A DNA stretch of 64,000 bases. Source: Mesorhizobium sp. WSM3862. GTDB taxonomy: Bacteria > Pseudomonadota > Alphaproteobacteria > Rhizobiales > Rhizobiaceae. Under the pieces are notes generated by a model. It was not told the DNA's origin, did no database searches, and saw only the letters and a program-made list of their open reading frames with translations. Within the stretch, counting starts at the first letter, position 1. Each line of letters begins with the position of its first letter. The translations under genes were made by a program, and so were the position numbers. The stretch covers positions 79,526-143,525 of the forward strand of contig NZ_NSGE01000012.1 in the NCBI RefSeq assembly GCF_002294985.1, written 5' to 3'. Below are positions 48,756-56,504 of this stretch, in pieces.

Positions 48756-49019
48756 ATGAGCGAGCCACTGAAAACCACAAATCACGAGGTGATCCGGGCT
48801 TGGATTGAAGCCCGCGAAGGCAGACCTGCAGTCGTGCGGACTGCAGGCAAGGGAGCGGTGCTGCGCGTCGACTTCGGCGAGCACGAAGAGGATCTGCAGC
48901 CCGTCGAATGGGAAGAGTTCTTCGCCATATTGGATGAGAACGAACTTGCCTTCGTGCACCAAGACCTAACGGCGGAAGGTTTGCCCAGCCGTTTCAACAA
49001 ATTCGTCGAGCGCGGATGA
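48756..49019 (+). CDS. 87-residue hypothetical protein, paralogue of the one at 38631
   Basis: Contains KTTNHEVIRAWIEAREGRPA, GAVLRVDFGEHEEDLQPVEW and SRFNKFVERG, aligning almost end to end with the protein at 38631. GGAAGGG precedes the ATG; a TTG two codons upstream is less likely. Both copies have an EcfG-type site upstream. Function unknown. Confidence 0.75.
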   Translation: MSEPLKTTNHEVIRAWIEAREGRPAVVRTAGKGAVLRVDFGEHEEDLQPVEWEEFFAILDENELAFVHQDLTAEGLPSRFNKFVERG

Positions 49020-49085
49020 GAGAAGCGCCAGGCGATCAGGCGGAAAGCAACTCGCTCGCCTGATGCTCGCTGCTTACGCCTGCCG

Positions 49086-49298
49086 CTATTGATTGCCCGG
49101 CATTTTGTTGCTGCCTTGCGGATCCTTTTCTATGCCGGCGGCGGGAGACGTGTCCTGGGGTGCGTTTCCGCCCTGGTTCTGCTCGGGTGCCCGCTTCAAC
49201 GGTGCCGTCGGCCAGCTACTCTGGACATAGGCGAAGGCCCAGTAACATGCCAACAGCACAACCACTGTCAGGATCAGCGGCAACAGCACTCGTCTCAC
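49086..49298 (-). CDS. 70-residue membrane-anchored protein, third gene of a stress operon
   Basis: A GTG-started protein with an N-terminal transmembrane helix (VLLPLILTVVVLLACYWAFA) and a Gln/Pro/Gly-rich tail. AGGAG lies four bases before the GTG. It starts eight bases after the stop of the glycine-zipper gene, so the two are co-transcribed. A relative by layout lies at 45464. Function unknown. Confidence 0.6.
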   Translation of the reverse strand: MRRVLLPLILTVVVLLACYWAFAYVQSSWPTAPLKRAPEQNQGGNAPQDTSPAAGIEKDPQGSNKMPGNQ

Positions 49299-49306
49299 GC
49301 TGACTC

Positions 49307-49867
49307 CTATTTGCTCTGCTGACGGTAATCGCCGGCCCGCGGATCGAATCCGGTCCAACCGCCAGCTTCGTAGTCGTTCCGCCGTTCGCCGATGTCCACC
49401 GACCTGGAATCGTGGAGGATCGCTTGTGCTTGCGGAGCGAGGTCATCTTCGACGCGAGCGGTAAGCAGAGTGCCGCCCCGGCGAATGCCTTCGGCATAGA
49501 CATGGGCGTCGCCCTCCGACACGCCGCCGTCGGTCAGACTGCCGATGATGCCGCCGGCCGCTCCACCGACAACTGCGCCCGCGGCCGCGCCCGCGGCTGT
49601 CGCCGCCAGCCAGCCAGCCGCCACGACCGGACCGACGCCAGGTATTGCTATGGCGCCGAGGCCCGTCGCCAAGCCGCCGGCGCCGCCCACGACCGCCCCG
49701 ATCCCGGCTCCACTGGCTGCATCTTCGGCGGCCGCGGAAGAATGCCGGCCGTCGGCATTGTTGGCGATGATGCTGAGATCGCTCGGCGGTACGCCCATGG
49801 ACTCCAGCTCGCCCACGGCATCGGCGGCATCGTCATAATCGTCGAACAGTGCGGTGATCGTCTGCAT
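49307..49867 (-). CDS. general stress protein 17M-like glycine-zipper protein
   Basis: A 186-residue protein. The start (MQTITALFDDYDDAADAVGE, then LESMGVPPSDLSIIANN) is the ferredoxin-like domain of the YflT/GSP17M group; the middle is a glycine-rich zipper (GAGIGAVVGGAGGLATGLGA and a second block around residues 80-110) that probably spans or associates with the membrane; the C-terminal part resumes VYAEGIRRGGTLLTARVEDD. GGAG precedes the ATG. Such proteins are general-stress induced in Bacillus and rhizobia. Confidence 0.85.
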   Translation of the reverse strand: MQTITALFDDYDDAADAVGELESMGVPPSDLSIIANNADGRHSSAAAEDAASGAGIGAVVGGAGGLATGLGAIAIPGVGPVVAAGWLAATAAGAAAGAVVGGAAGGIIGSLTDGGVSEGDAHVYAEGIRRGGTLLTARVEDDLAPQAQAILHDSRSVDIGERRNDYEAGGWTGFDPRAGDYRQQSK

Positions 49868-49885
49868 TTTGATGTCTCCTATCGA

Positions 49886-49990
49886 TTACTGTCGGCCGGC
49901 AAAGGTTTGCGCGTTATCGGCTGCGACCGCCGGAAAAAACGAGGAGGTAGCAGCGACGGCTAATGGCGCGAGAAGTGTCCGCATGTTCAT
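49886..49990 (-). CDS. 34-residue secreted peptide, first gene of a stress operon
   Basis: The frame reads MNMRTLLAPLAVAATSSFFP then AVAADNAQTFAGRQ, a textbook signal peptide (basic start, hydrophobic core, AVAA cleavage-like end) with only about ten residues left after cleavage. GGAG lies eight bases before the ATG. Its EcfG-type promoter lies 35 bases upstream, and the glycine-zipper gene starts 18 bases after its stop. It could be a leader or an exported peptide. Confidence 0.55.
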   Translation of the reverse strand: MNMRTLLAPLAVAATSSFFPAVAADNAQTFAGRQ

Positions 49991-50024
49991 GGCTTCAAGC
50001 TCCTGTGGCCGATGGCCGGAGCCG

Positions 50025-50049
50025 AACAAGCGACTCAGGGCTTTGTTCC
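50025..50049 (-). promoter_or_regulatory. EcfG/RpoE2-type promoter for the 49990-49086 operon
   Basis: Minus strand GGAAC (50049-50045), 17 bases, GTT (50027-50025). The stretch 50050-50363 has no gene I can support; a GTAGGCGG/CCGCCTAC hairpin lies near 50325-50353. Confidence 0.65.
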
Positions 50050-50363
50050 AGTCGGAGTCCTTTGATTTTCAGATGGCGTCTGCCGGAATCCGCAGGCTGC
50101 GTTCCACGACAAGCCGACCTCAGAGGTTCTTGCTCGCCGCAGTCGCTTGGACGGAACGGCCTTTCCTGCTGCGGTTTGGTCAAGAGGCCGCTCTCGGCAA
50201 GAGACAGCGCGCATACGGCGGGCCCAAACGAACTGGCGGCTACCGTCTGCGATTTCCTTCGGCCGTTTGGCTCAGGGTGCCGCAACGGCCGGACATGGTC
50301 GCCAAGGCGATCCCGCCGGGCGCGTAGGCGGCTGACCACGCAGGCCGCCTACTCCCTTGGACA

Positions 50364-50388
50364 GGAACATTTGCAGCCCTTATCGGTT
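50364..50388 (+). promoter_or_regulatory. EcfG/RpoE2-type promoter for the gene at 50447
   Basis: GGAAC 50364-50368, 17 bases, GTT 50386-50388. Confidence 0.7.
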
Positions 50389-50446
50389 AGCTCAAGACCA
50401 GCAATAGGTTGCTGGAGAAACCACCTTCGACAGGAAGGGAAACGCC

Positions 50447-50608
50447 ATGTTCGGCTCCGAGTTATGGCTGTTCGTTGTTGCCGGCGGTCCGCTGATCCTT
50501 CTCATTGCGATCATTTACGTGCTTTTCACCCGCCGTCACAGAGGCCCAGTCGAACGGCGCGAGAGCGACCGCGCGACTGAGCGCTTGTACCACGAGCAGA
50601 AGGACTAG
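50447..50608 (+). CDS. 53-residue single-span membrane protein
   Basis: A hydrophobic helix (LWLFVVAGGPLILLIAIIYV) follows the short start MFGSE, and a charged cytoplasmic-type tail ends in ATERLYHEQKD. GAAGGGA lies before the ATG and the EcfG-type promoter lies 58 bases upstream. Small single-span proteins of this form are common in rhizobial stress regulons; no function is known. Confidence 0.65.
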   Translation: MFGSELWLFVVAGGPLILLIAIIYVLFTRRHRGPVERRESDRATERLYHEQKD

Positions 50609-50718
50609 CGCACCAGCCAAGCTGTCGCGCCCAAGTCGTTGTTTTCACGCGATTTCGGCAATGCTCCGCGCGCGGCGCGGCTTGCCTGATGCCGGGCCAT
50701 TTCGCAAACTCCGACAGC

Positions 50719-50743
50719 GGAACCAGCGGGGCCCGCGGCTGTT
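50719..50743 (+). promoter_or_regulatory. EcfG/RpoE2-type promoter for the nucleotidyltransferase pair
   Basis: GGAAC 50719-50723, 17 bases, GTT 50741-50743. Confidence 0.7.
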
Positions 50744-50774
50744 ATCGAAAGGTCCGAAATCGGAGCAGCAGTTG

Positions 50775-51581
50775 ATGACCAACGACGAGTTGCCGGTTCT
50801 GCCAGCATCGCTCCCCGTGATTGACGCGAAAGCCGAGCCAACGCTGAAAAGCGCAGCGGCGGAAGCGTTCTACACCCATGCGATCCGCGAGCTCGCCGCT
50901 ACCGACATTCCTTTCCTCGTCGCCGGGACCTACGCGGTGAGCGCCTATACCGGCGTGGTTCGGCAAACCAAGGATCTGGATATCTTCTGCAAGGTCGGAG
51001 ACTGCGCGCGCATACTCGAGCACTTCAAGAACATCGGCTATGCGGTCGAGATCCGGGACGACCGCTGGCTCGGGAAGGTCTTCGAGGGCAAGCATTTCTT
51101 CGATGTTATCTTCGCCTCGGCCAACGGCACGATGCAGGTCAAGGATCAGTGGCTGGAGCATGCCCGCCAAGTCGAGCTGCTGGGCAGCCGAGTTCGGATC
51201 ATCGGCCCAACGGAGCTCATCTGGTCGAAATGCTTCATCCAGGACAGAGGACGCCACGACGGCGCCGACATCGCCCACACCATCCTCAAGGCGCACGATC
51301 AGATCGACTGGCAAAGGCTGCTCGCCTATCTCGATGTCCATTGGGAGGTGCTGCTGATGCAGGTCCTCAATTTCCGGTGGATCTATCCCAGCGAGCGGGA
51401 CCGCATTCCAGACTGGCTGCTCGACGAACTGCTGGGCCGGCTTGCGCGGCAACGGCAGCTGCCGTCGCCCAAAATGAAGATCTGCCGCGGCCGCCTGCTG
51501 TCGCAGGTCGACTATGAGATCGACGTCAAGGAATGGGGGTTTGCCGGCGTCGGCGGCGTTGGAGAGATGCGCGATGCCTGA
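50775..51581 (+). CDS. nucleotidyltransferase-fold protein
   Basis: A 268-residue protein with the nucleotidyltransferase pattern LVAGTYAVSAYTGVVRQTKD followed by LDIFC, whose DLD pair is a metal-binding motif, and a helical C-terminal half with WIYPSERDRIPDWLLDELLG. It resembles AbiEii/MNT-like or predicted sugar-kinase-associated nucleotidyltransferases, but no toxin partner is adjacent. It overlaps the metallophosphoesterase gene by eight bases, so the pair probably acts together, perhaps in nucleotide or nucleotide-linked repair chemistry. EcfG-type promoter 32 bases upstream. Confidence 0.7.
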   Translation: MTNDELPVLPASLPVIDAKAEPTLKSAAAEAFYTHAIRELAATDIPFLVAGTYAVSAYTGVVRQTKDLDIFCKVGDCARILEHFKNIGYAVEIRDDRWLGKVFEGKHFFDVIFASANGTMQVKDQWLEHARQVELLGSRVRIIGPTELIWSKCFIQDRGRHDGADIAHTILKAHDQIDWQRLLAYLDVHWEVLLMQVLNFRWIYPSERDRIPDWLLDELLGRLARQRQLPSPKMKICRGRLLSQVDYEIDVKEWGFAGVGGVGEMRDA

Positions 51582-52320
51582 ACCAGCCACATCAACGAAA
51601 TCAAACGGCAACGGTGTCATCAAGGTCGCCGCCATGGGCGACCTGCATGTCCAGGAAGATGCCCAGACCTCGTACCGCGACCTATTCGGCGAGATATCGC
51701 GCGAGGCCGACGTCCTGGTCCTTACAGGCGATCTCACCAATCTCGGAAAACCGCGTGAGGCGGAACTTCTTGCCGAGGATCTGCGCGCATGCTCGATTCC
51801 CGTGGTCGCGGTTCTCGGCAACCACGACTACGAATCCGGTTGCGTCGAGCAGATCGCTGCAACGCTCCGCCAGGCGGGGGTTCATCTCCTCGATGGCCAG
51901 GCGGTCGAACTGAACCATGTCGGCTTCGTCGGCGTGAAGGGTTTTGTCGGCGGCTTCGGTCGAAGGATGCTGGGCTCCTTCGGCGAGCCGGCCATCAAGG
52001 CCATGGTCGCTGAGAGCGTCAATGAGGCGATGCGGCTCGAGAATGCCATGCGGCAGGTGCGCGCCAAGCGCACGCTCGTGGTGCTCCACTATGCGCCGGT
52101 TCCCGAGACCGTGGCGGGAGAGCCCCCGGAAATCTTTCCGTTCCTCGGCTCCTCGCGGCTGGCCGAAACCATCGATCGCTTCAAGGTAAGCGCCGTGGTG
52201 CATGGCCATGCCCATCGCGGCTCGTATGAAGGCCGGACCCCTGGTGGGGCCAGCGTCTACAACGTCGCCATGCATATCGCGAAGCCGACCGGCCGTCCTT
52301 ACGCGCTGCTCGAAATCTGA
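51574..52320 (+). CDS. calcineurin-like metallophosphoesterase
   Basis: A 248-residue phosphoesterase with all metal-site blocks: MGDLHV, LTGDLTNLG, LGNHDYESG, LHYAPVP and HGHAHRGS. Substrate unknown; this group removes phosphate from nucleotides, lipids or proteins. The ATG at 51574 overlaps the upstream gene. The joint transcript with the nucleotidyltransferase-fold gene is under an EcfG-type promoter, which implies a stress-related role. Confidence 0.85.
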   Translation: MPEPATSTKSNGNGVIKVAAMGDLHVQEDAQTSYRDLFGEISREADVLVLTGDLTNLGKPREAELLAEDLRACSIPVVAVLGNHDYESGCVEQIAATLRQAGVHLLDGQAVELNHVGFVGVKGFVGGFGRRMLGSFGEPAIKAMVAESVNEAMRLENAMRQVRAKRTLVVLHYAPVPETVAGEPPEIFPFLGSSRLAETIDRFKVSAVVHGHAHRGSYEGRTPGGASVYNVAMHIAKPTGRPYALLEI

Positions 52321-52343
52321 GGCGCAGCGCTGCCTGCCTCTTC

Positions 52344-52368
52344 GGAACCATGCCGGCAGCGATGAGTT
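52344..52368 (+). promoter_or_regulatory. EcfG/RpoE2-type promoter for the small gene and Ku 2
   Basis: GGAAC 52344-52348, 17 bases, GTT 52366-52368. Confidence 0.7.
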
Positions 52369-52396
52369 GTGCAGGAGACCAACGGAACCAACTTCG

Positions 52397-52573
52397 ATGC
52401 CTGACCCCAGACAACCGGATCCCGATCGCGACACGCCGATGCCGGCGCCCAGCTGGAAACCGGAGCCGGTCAGGAAGCCGGAGCGGCACGGGCTGCCGGA
52501 CGAGGCGCCGCGCCCAAATCCCGATGAAACCGACGATCCGCCGGCGCCTGCCGGGCGCATCCGGACGGAGTAA
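52397..52573 (+). CDS. 58-residue proline-rich disordered protein
   Basis: Almost entirely Pro, Asp, Arg and Glu (MPDPRQPDPDRDTPMPAPSW, later DEAPRPNPDETDDPPAP). It starts 28 bases after the promoter and ends five bases before Ku 2, so it leads that operon. A related composition is seen in the protein at 55740. No function known. Confidence 0.55.
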   Translation: MPDPRQPDPDRDTPMPAPSWKPEPVRKPERHGLPDEAPRPNPDETDDPPAPAGRIRTE

Positions 52574-52578
52574 GCTCG

Positions 52579-53403
52579 ATGGCTGCGCCTCGCGCGATCT
52601 GGAAAGGGTTCATGAAGGTCGGATCGGTTTCATGCGGCGTCAAGATCGTCGGCGCCACCAGCGAAGCGTCGAAGATCCATTTCAGGATATTGAACCGGAG
52701 GGACGGCCTGCCGGTGAAAAGCGCCTATGTGGATGAGGAGACCGGCGAACCGTTGGACGCCGAGGACCAAGTCAAGGGCTTCGAGACCGACAAGGAGGAT
52801 TTCATCCAGATCGAGCCCGAGGAGATCAAGGCGCTGAAACTCACCTCCGAGCACACGCTGGAAATCGGCGAGTTCGTGCCGGTCGTAGACATCGACGCGC
52901 GCTATCTCGAAAAGCCGTATTACCTCATTCCGGCGGAGGATGCTTCCGCAGAGGCGTTCAACGTCCTTCGGGAGGCCATGAAGAACAAACGGGTGGCGGC
53001 GCGATCCTGTGTCGTCCTCTACCAGCGCGGACGCGAGGTTCTCATCCAGCCCTTCGGCAAGGGAATGCTTCTCACCGAGCTGCGGGACCGCAATGAGATG
53101 GTTTCGGAGGCGACGGTGTTCGAAGGACTGAAGAAGCAGGACTACGAGGCGGACCTGCTCGAGATCGCCGGCCTGCTGATCGACAAGAAGGCGACGAAGT
53201 TCGATCCTTCGAAATTCGAGGATACATACGAGAACGCGCTGATCGCCATGATCGAGGCCAAGCGCAAAGGCAAGAAGCTGCCCAAGGCGGCGCCGAAACC
53301 GCGTGAGAACGTCATCAATCTGGCCGACGTTCTGCGCAAGAGCCTTGCCAAGGAGGGCATCGCCGCGAAAGGCGCGAAGCAAGGCAAACGCAAGTCAGCT
53401 TGA
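52579..53403 (+). CDS. ku: Ku family DNA end-binding protein 2
   Basis: A 274-residue second Ku: PRAIWKGFMKVGSVSCGVKI start, DQVKGFETDKEDFIQIEPEE, FDPSKFEDTYENALIAMIEA and a basic tail with RKSLAKEGIAAKGAKQ. It shares the Ku layout with the protein at 42301 but is clearly diverged, so heterodimer formation is possible, as reported for paired rhizobial Ku proteins. It shares a transcript with the proline-rich gene and lies 430 bases from the ligase gene on the opposite strand. Confidence 0.92.
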   Translation: MAAPRAIWKGFMKVGSVSCGVKIVGATSEASKIHFRILNRRDGLPVKSAYVDEETGEPLDAEDQVKGFETDKEDFIQIEPEEIKALKLTSEHTLEIGEFVPVVDIDARYLEKPYYLIPAEDASAEAFNVLREAMKNKRVAARSCVVLYQRGREVLIQPFGKGMLLTELRDRNEMVSEATVFEGLKKQDYEADLLEIAGLLIDKKATKFDPSKFEDTYENALIAMIEAKRKGKKLPKAAPKPRENVINLADVLRKSLAKEGIAAKGAKQGKRKSA

Positions 53404-53419
53404 CGCCAAGAAAGGCCGC

Positions 53420-53701
53420 TCAGACCTCGTCGAACCGGCTTCCTTCCTTGGAGGGATCACGCGCGAGGACCCGCTCCTCCTCGTCGTCCGGGAGTGCCTC
53501 GTCACTTTCCTGATAGGGATTGTCGTCTTCTTCTTCGGGGAGCGTTCCCTCCGCTTCTTCATCGTCCTGCGGGTCGCCGTTGACGGCGACGCTGTCGGGC
53601 AGGATCCGGCCGCCCTCAAGCGCGTCCCAGTCCTGCTGCTCGACTGCCGGAGCCTCGGTTTCGTCCTGATTTGCGGTGCGTTGCTTTTTACGCGGGTCCA
53701 T
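53420..53701 (-). CDS. 93-residue acidic disordered protein
   Basis: A Glu/Asp-rich protein (MDPRKKQRTANQDETEAPAV, then a long acidic middle with GTLPEEEDDNPYQESDEALP and DPSKEGSRFDEV at the end). GGAG lies six bases before the ATG. It converges on Ku 2 with 16 bases between stops and is next to the ligase gene. The EcfG-type promoter lies 53 bases upstream. No domain recognised. Confidence 0.6.
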   Translation of the reverse strand: MDPRKKQRTANQDETEAPAVEQQDWDALEGGRILPDSVAVNGDPQDDEEAEGTLPEEEDDNPYQESDEALPDDEEERVLARDPSKEGSRFDEV

Positions 53702-53753
53702 CTCGTTCTCCAATGCTGCAAGCCTATCCGGCTCGCGGTTCGCTCAGTTGGAA

Positions 53754-53778
53754 AACCGCTCAGGCGATTGGTGGTTCC
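53754..53778 (-). promoter_or_regulatory. EcfG/RpoE2-type promoter for the acidic protein gene
   Basis: Minus strand GGAAC (53778-53774), 17 bases, GTT (53756-53754). Confidence 0.7.
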
Positions 53779-53832
53779 GCCTGTTGCAGCAAGTGGCGGC
53801 CGTTGTGGCGTCGCCTCTCGCTGGTAGGTGTC

Positions 53833-54864
53833 CTACGCGATCTGTTCGAACGTGCATTGGCGCGGCGCCTTGTCGGGCCGCCAGCGCACCAGCCTTGTTC
53901 CATGCCGGAATCGGTCGCCGGTGACATGGTCGAAGCGGACCTCCACGACCAATTCGGGCCGCACCGGCTCCCATTCTCCGCTGCGCTCGGTGCTCCAGCG
54001 GCTCGGGCCGCCGGGTGCCTTGCCGGTGAAGCCGAGCCCGCCGCGCAACGCTTCAAGCCTCCTGGTCAGCGCCGCTCGCTCGTCACTGGCGATGGTCGAG
54101 GTGAAGCCGACATGGTCGAGCTGGCCACGGTCGTTGTAGAGGCCAAGCAGCAGCGAGCCGATCTGGCGCTTGCCGCTCAGGTAGCGAAAGCCACCGACCA
54201 CGCAGTCTGCTGTGCGCAGCCGCTTGACCTTGATCATGGTTCGCTCGCCCGGGCGATAGGGTTCGGCCAGTGCCTTGGCGACCACGCCATCGGTGGCACC
54301 TCGGCCGGCGCCGCGCAACCATCGTCTGGCGGTCGCGAGGCTCGTTGTGGCCGGCGAGAGCTTCAGCCCGGCGTTCTCTGCCCTGGCAACGAAGTCCTCG
54401 ATCGCCCGGCGCCGATCGGGCAAGGGCAAATCGAGCAACATCTCGCCTCCCGGGGCAGCCAGTGCATCGAACAGGATCAACCGCGCCGGTGTTTCCGCGC
54501 TCAGCTTGCGGATACGGCTCTCGGCCGGATGAAGGCGCATCTGCAGCGCGTCGAAGGAGACGCGCCCGTCGATCTCGATCACGATCTCGCCGTCCACGAC
54601 GAATTGCCTTGCGGCGAGGTCGCGCAGCATCGTGATCAGTTCGGGAAAATACCGGCCGAGCGGCTTGCCGGATTTGGCGCGAAGCTCGACGGCGTCGCGA
54701 CCCTTGAAGGCCAGGCAGCGAAACCCGTCCCATTTGGGTTCGTACTGCCAGGGACCTTCAGGCAACGCGTCCGCGGTCCGCGCCTCCATCGGCGGCGTAT
54801 CCAAAGACAGCGGAAACTCGGGGCTCGATATCGCCGGTTGGGACGTGGTCCTGGAGGTCTCCAT
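53833..54864 (-). CDS. ATP-dependent DNA ligase (LigD/LigC ligase-domain type)
   Basis: A 343-residue stand-alone ligase: nucleotidyl-accepting Lys44 in YEPKWDGFRCL (K-x-D-G), the FVVDGEIVIEI motif, DGVVAKALAEPYRPGERTMI and KVKRLRTADCVVGG, plus an OB-fold C-terminus with EPVRPELVVEVRFDHVTG. There is no polymerase or nuclease domain, so it is a LigC-like enzyme for end joining, fitting the two Ku genes nearby. A GGAAA-N18-GTT lies just upstream, one base off an EcfG site, so stress control is uncertain. Confidence 0.9.
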   Translation of the reverse strand: METSRTTSQPAISSPEFPLSLDTPPMEARTADALPEGPWQYEPKWDGFRCLAFKGRDAVELRAKSGKPLGRYFPELITMLRDLAARQFVVDGEIVIEIDGRVSFDALQMRLHPAESRIRKLSAETPARLILFDALAAPGGEMLLDLPLPDRRRAIEDFVARAENAGLKLSPATTSLATARRWLRGAGRGATDGVVAKALAEPYRPGERTMIKVKRLRTADCVVGGFRYLSGKRQIGSLLLGLYNDRGQLDHVGFTSTIASDERAALTRRLEALRGGLGFTGKAPGGPSRWSTERSGEWEPVRPELVVEVRFDHVTGDRFRHGTRLVRWRPDKAPRQCTFEQIA

Positions 54865-55023
54865 CGCGGTAGAACGTTCGACCAGACCTGTAGTTTCCGG
54901 TCGGCGGGAACGAGTTGCACGGCGAGGCGTTGCCTCACCAAAGTTCAGAAACCAAATGTCAAGCTTTGACCGCGTCGGGCACTTCTTCACCAGAGCGAAC
55001 ATGAACTTCCGACAGGAAATCCG

Positions 55024-55632
55024 ATGTCGGCTTCCGGCTTGAGCTATGGTCCTCTGGGCGAGCGCTGCGCGCATCTATGCGTCGACATGCAGAAATTGTT
55101 CGCGGAACCTTCGGAATGGGCCACGCCGTGGATCACCCGCGTCCTTCCGAGGATCGTCAGCCTCGTCGAATGGAAAGCCGAGCAGACCGTCTTCACGCGC
55201 TTCGTGCCGGCTGAAAAGCCTGGCCTGGGTGCCGGCACCTGGAGGCGCTACTATGAGCGCTGGGCGTCGATGACGATCGAAAATGTCGGGCCAGAGATGG
55301 TCGGGTTGCTGCCTCCGCTGTCATCCTTCTGTCCGCCGGCGCAGGTGATCGACAAGCATGTTTATTCGCCCTGGCCGGAGGGCAGACTACAGACGGCACT
55401 TGCCGCGCGCAGCATCGACACCCTGGTGGTCACGGGAGGCGAAACCGATGTTTGCGTGCTCGCAACCGTCCTGGGGGCGATCGACATCGGATATCGCGTG
55501 GTGCTGGTCACGGATGCGCTTTGCAGTTCATCGGACGCGACGCACGATGCCCTGATGACCGTCTACCATCAGCGCTTCGCGCAACAGGTCGAGACCGTCG
55601 AGATGGAGACGGTCCTTTCGGCCTGGACCTGA
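55024..55632 (+). CDS. isochorismatase-family cysteine hydrolase
   Basis: A 202-residue hydrolase: catalytic Asp in LCVDMQKLFAE, the central Lys in VIDKHVYSPW and the nucleophile Cys in ETDVCVLATVLGAIDIGYRV, followed by DALCSSSDATHDALM. This is the Asp-Lys-Cys triad of the isochorismatase/nicotinamidase superfamily. Substrate unknown. No EcfG-type site was seen upstream. Confidence 0.85.
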   Translation: MSASGLSYGPLGERCAHLCVDMQKLFAEPSEWATPWITRVLPRIVSLVEWKAEQTVFTRFVPAEKPGLGAGTWRRYYERWASMTIENVGPEMVGLLPPLSSFCPPAQVIDKHVYSPWPEGRLQTALAARSIDTLVVTGGETDVCVLATVLGAIDIGYRVVLVTDALCSSSDATHDALMTVYHQRFAQQVETVEMETVLSAWT

Positions 55633-55693
55633 ACGTTATGGGACGATCCGCACCGGCTACAGCCGAAAGCGACCGATCAACTGCTGTTTGACG

Positions 55694-55718
55694 GGAACCG
55701 CAATGTTTCTCCGAAATT
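55694..55718 (+). promoter_or_regulatory. EcfG/RpoE2-type promoter for the gene at 55740
   Basis: GGAAC 55694-55698, 18 bases, TT 55717-55718 (ATT form). Confidence 0.5.
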
Positions 55719-55739
55719 GCGCAGGCAGGGAGTGTGTAG

Positions 55740-55922
55740 ATGCCTAAACCAGCGAAACGGGAAAAAGCTCGCAAGCCAAATCCGGCTGACCCCAACCCAA
55801 AGCAAAAGCCGCCGAGGGACACGCGCGAAAACCCGACACGGAATCCGGATGGTCCTGGCGAATTGCCGGACACGGCCACGCGAGAAGAAGTCGAGACAGT
55901 CAGGCCTAACCTGAAACGCTAG
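55740..55922 (+). CDS. 60-residue basic, proline-rich disordered protein
   Basis: Composed mainly of Lys, Pro, Arg and Asn (MPKPAKREKARKPNPADPNP, then DTRENPTRNPDGPGELPDTA). GGGAG precedes the ATG and an ATT-form EcfG site lies 22 bases upstream. The composition and context match other disordered stress proteins in the window. Function unknown. Confidence 0.6.
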   Translation: MPKPAKREKARKPNPADPNPKQKPPRDTRENPTRNPDGPGELPDTATREEVETVRPNLKR

Positions 55923-56019
55923 TACCGGTAGGCGTGATTTCCGAGGCACGACGCATTGATGTTGTGGAGATAGGCCGCGCGAAGATTGACCTTGCCGGCC
56001 CGACAAGACTGCGATTGCC

Positions 56020-56070
56020 GGCCAAAAAAGAAACCCCGGCTGCAGTGGTTGGGTGGGGGGCACCGCAGCC
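56020..56070 (-). terminator. minus-strand terminator-like hairpin with C-rich loop
   Basis: On the minus strand a ten-base stem with one G-U pair (56070-56061 with 56047-56038) encloses a loop of mostly C, followed by TTTCTTTTTT. It could end a small RNA of unknown promoter. The rest of 55923-56504 holds only an AT-rich leader before the LuxR gene. Confidence 0.45.
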
Positions 56071-56504
56071 GAGGTCAATGTTTTTCTCAGAACTGTGGCG
56101 CCGTTTGCTCCAAACCGCAAATCTCGCTCTTAAGGTCGAGACAGGCTTGCGCGCAACTTTGAGGAGCATAATTCCCGTTTAGCAACTTCAGGTTGTCATC
56201 CTTTCGGTCATATTAGCCACCTAAGATATAATTACCAAATTGTTAACCAGGATTAATGCGCCTTTTCCACAGCATCGTAGTATGCGTTTGAGGCTGGATT
56301 ACCTCAATGGAGCGGGGATCCCATACGTCCGTGGGTTGGGCCGGCGTATGCACTACTCCTTGAATCTATTCCTCACTTAGCAGCTAGTCGCCCGACACAA
56401 CGGTAAACGAGCGTAACAGTTCATGCCGCTGACAAGCCCTGCGTGGGAGTCAAAACAAAAAGGGGAGAGAGCAAAGTCGGCGGCGGAGAGGAGTAAATAA
56501 GGCG

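Noticed and set aside
54890..54920. GGAAA-N18-GTT upstream of the ligase gene
   Set aside because: The fifth base is A instead of C; kept only as a near-match in the ligase entry.
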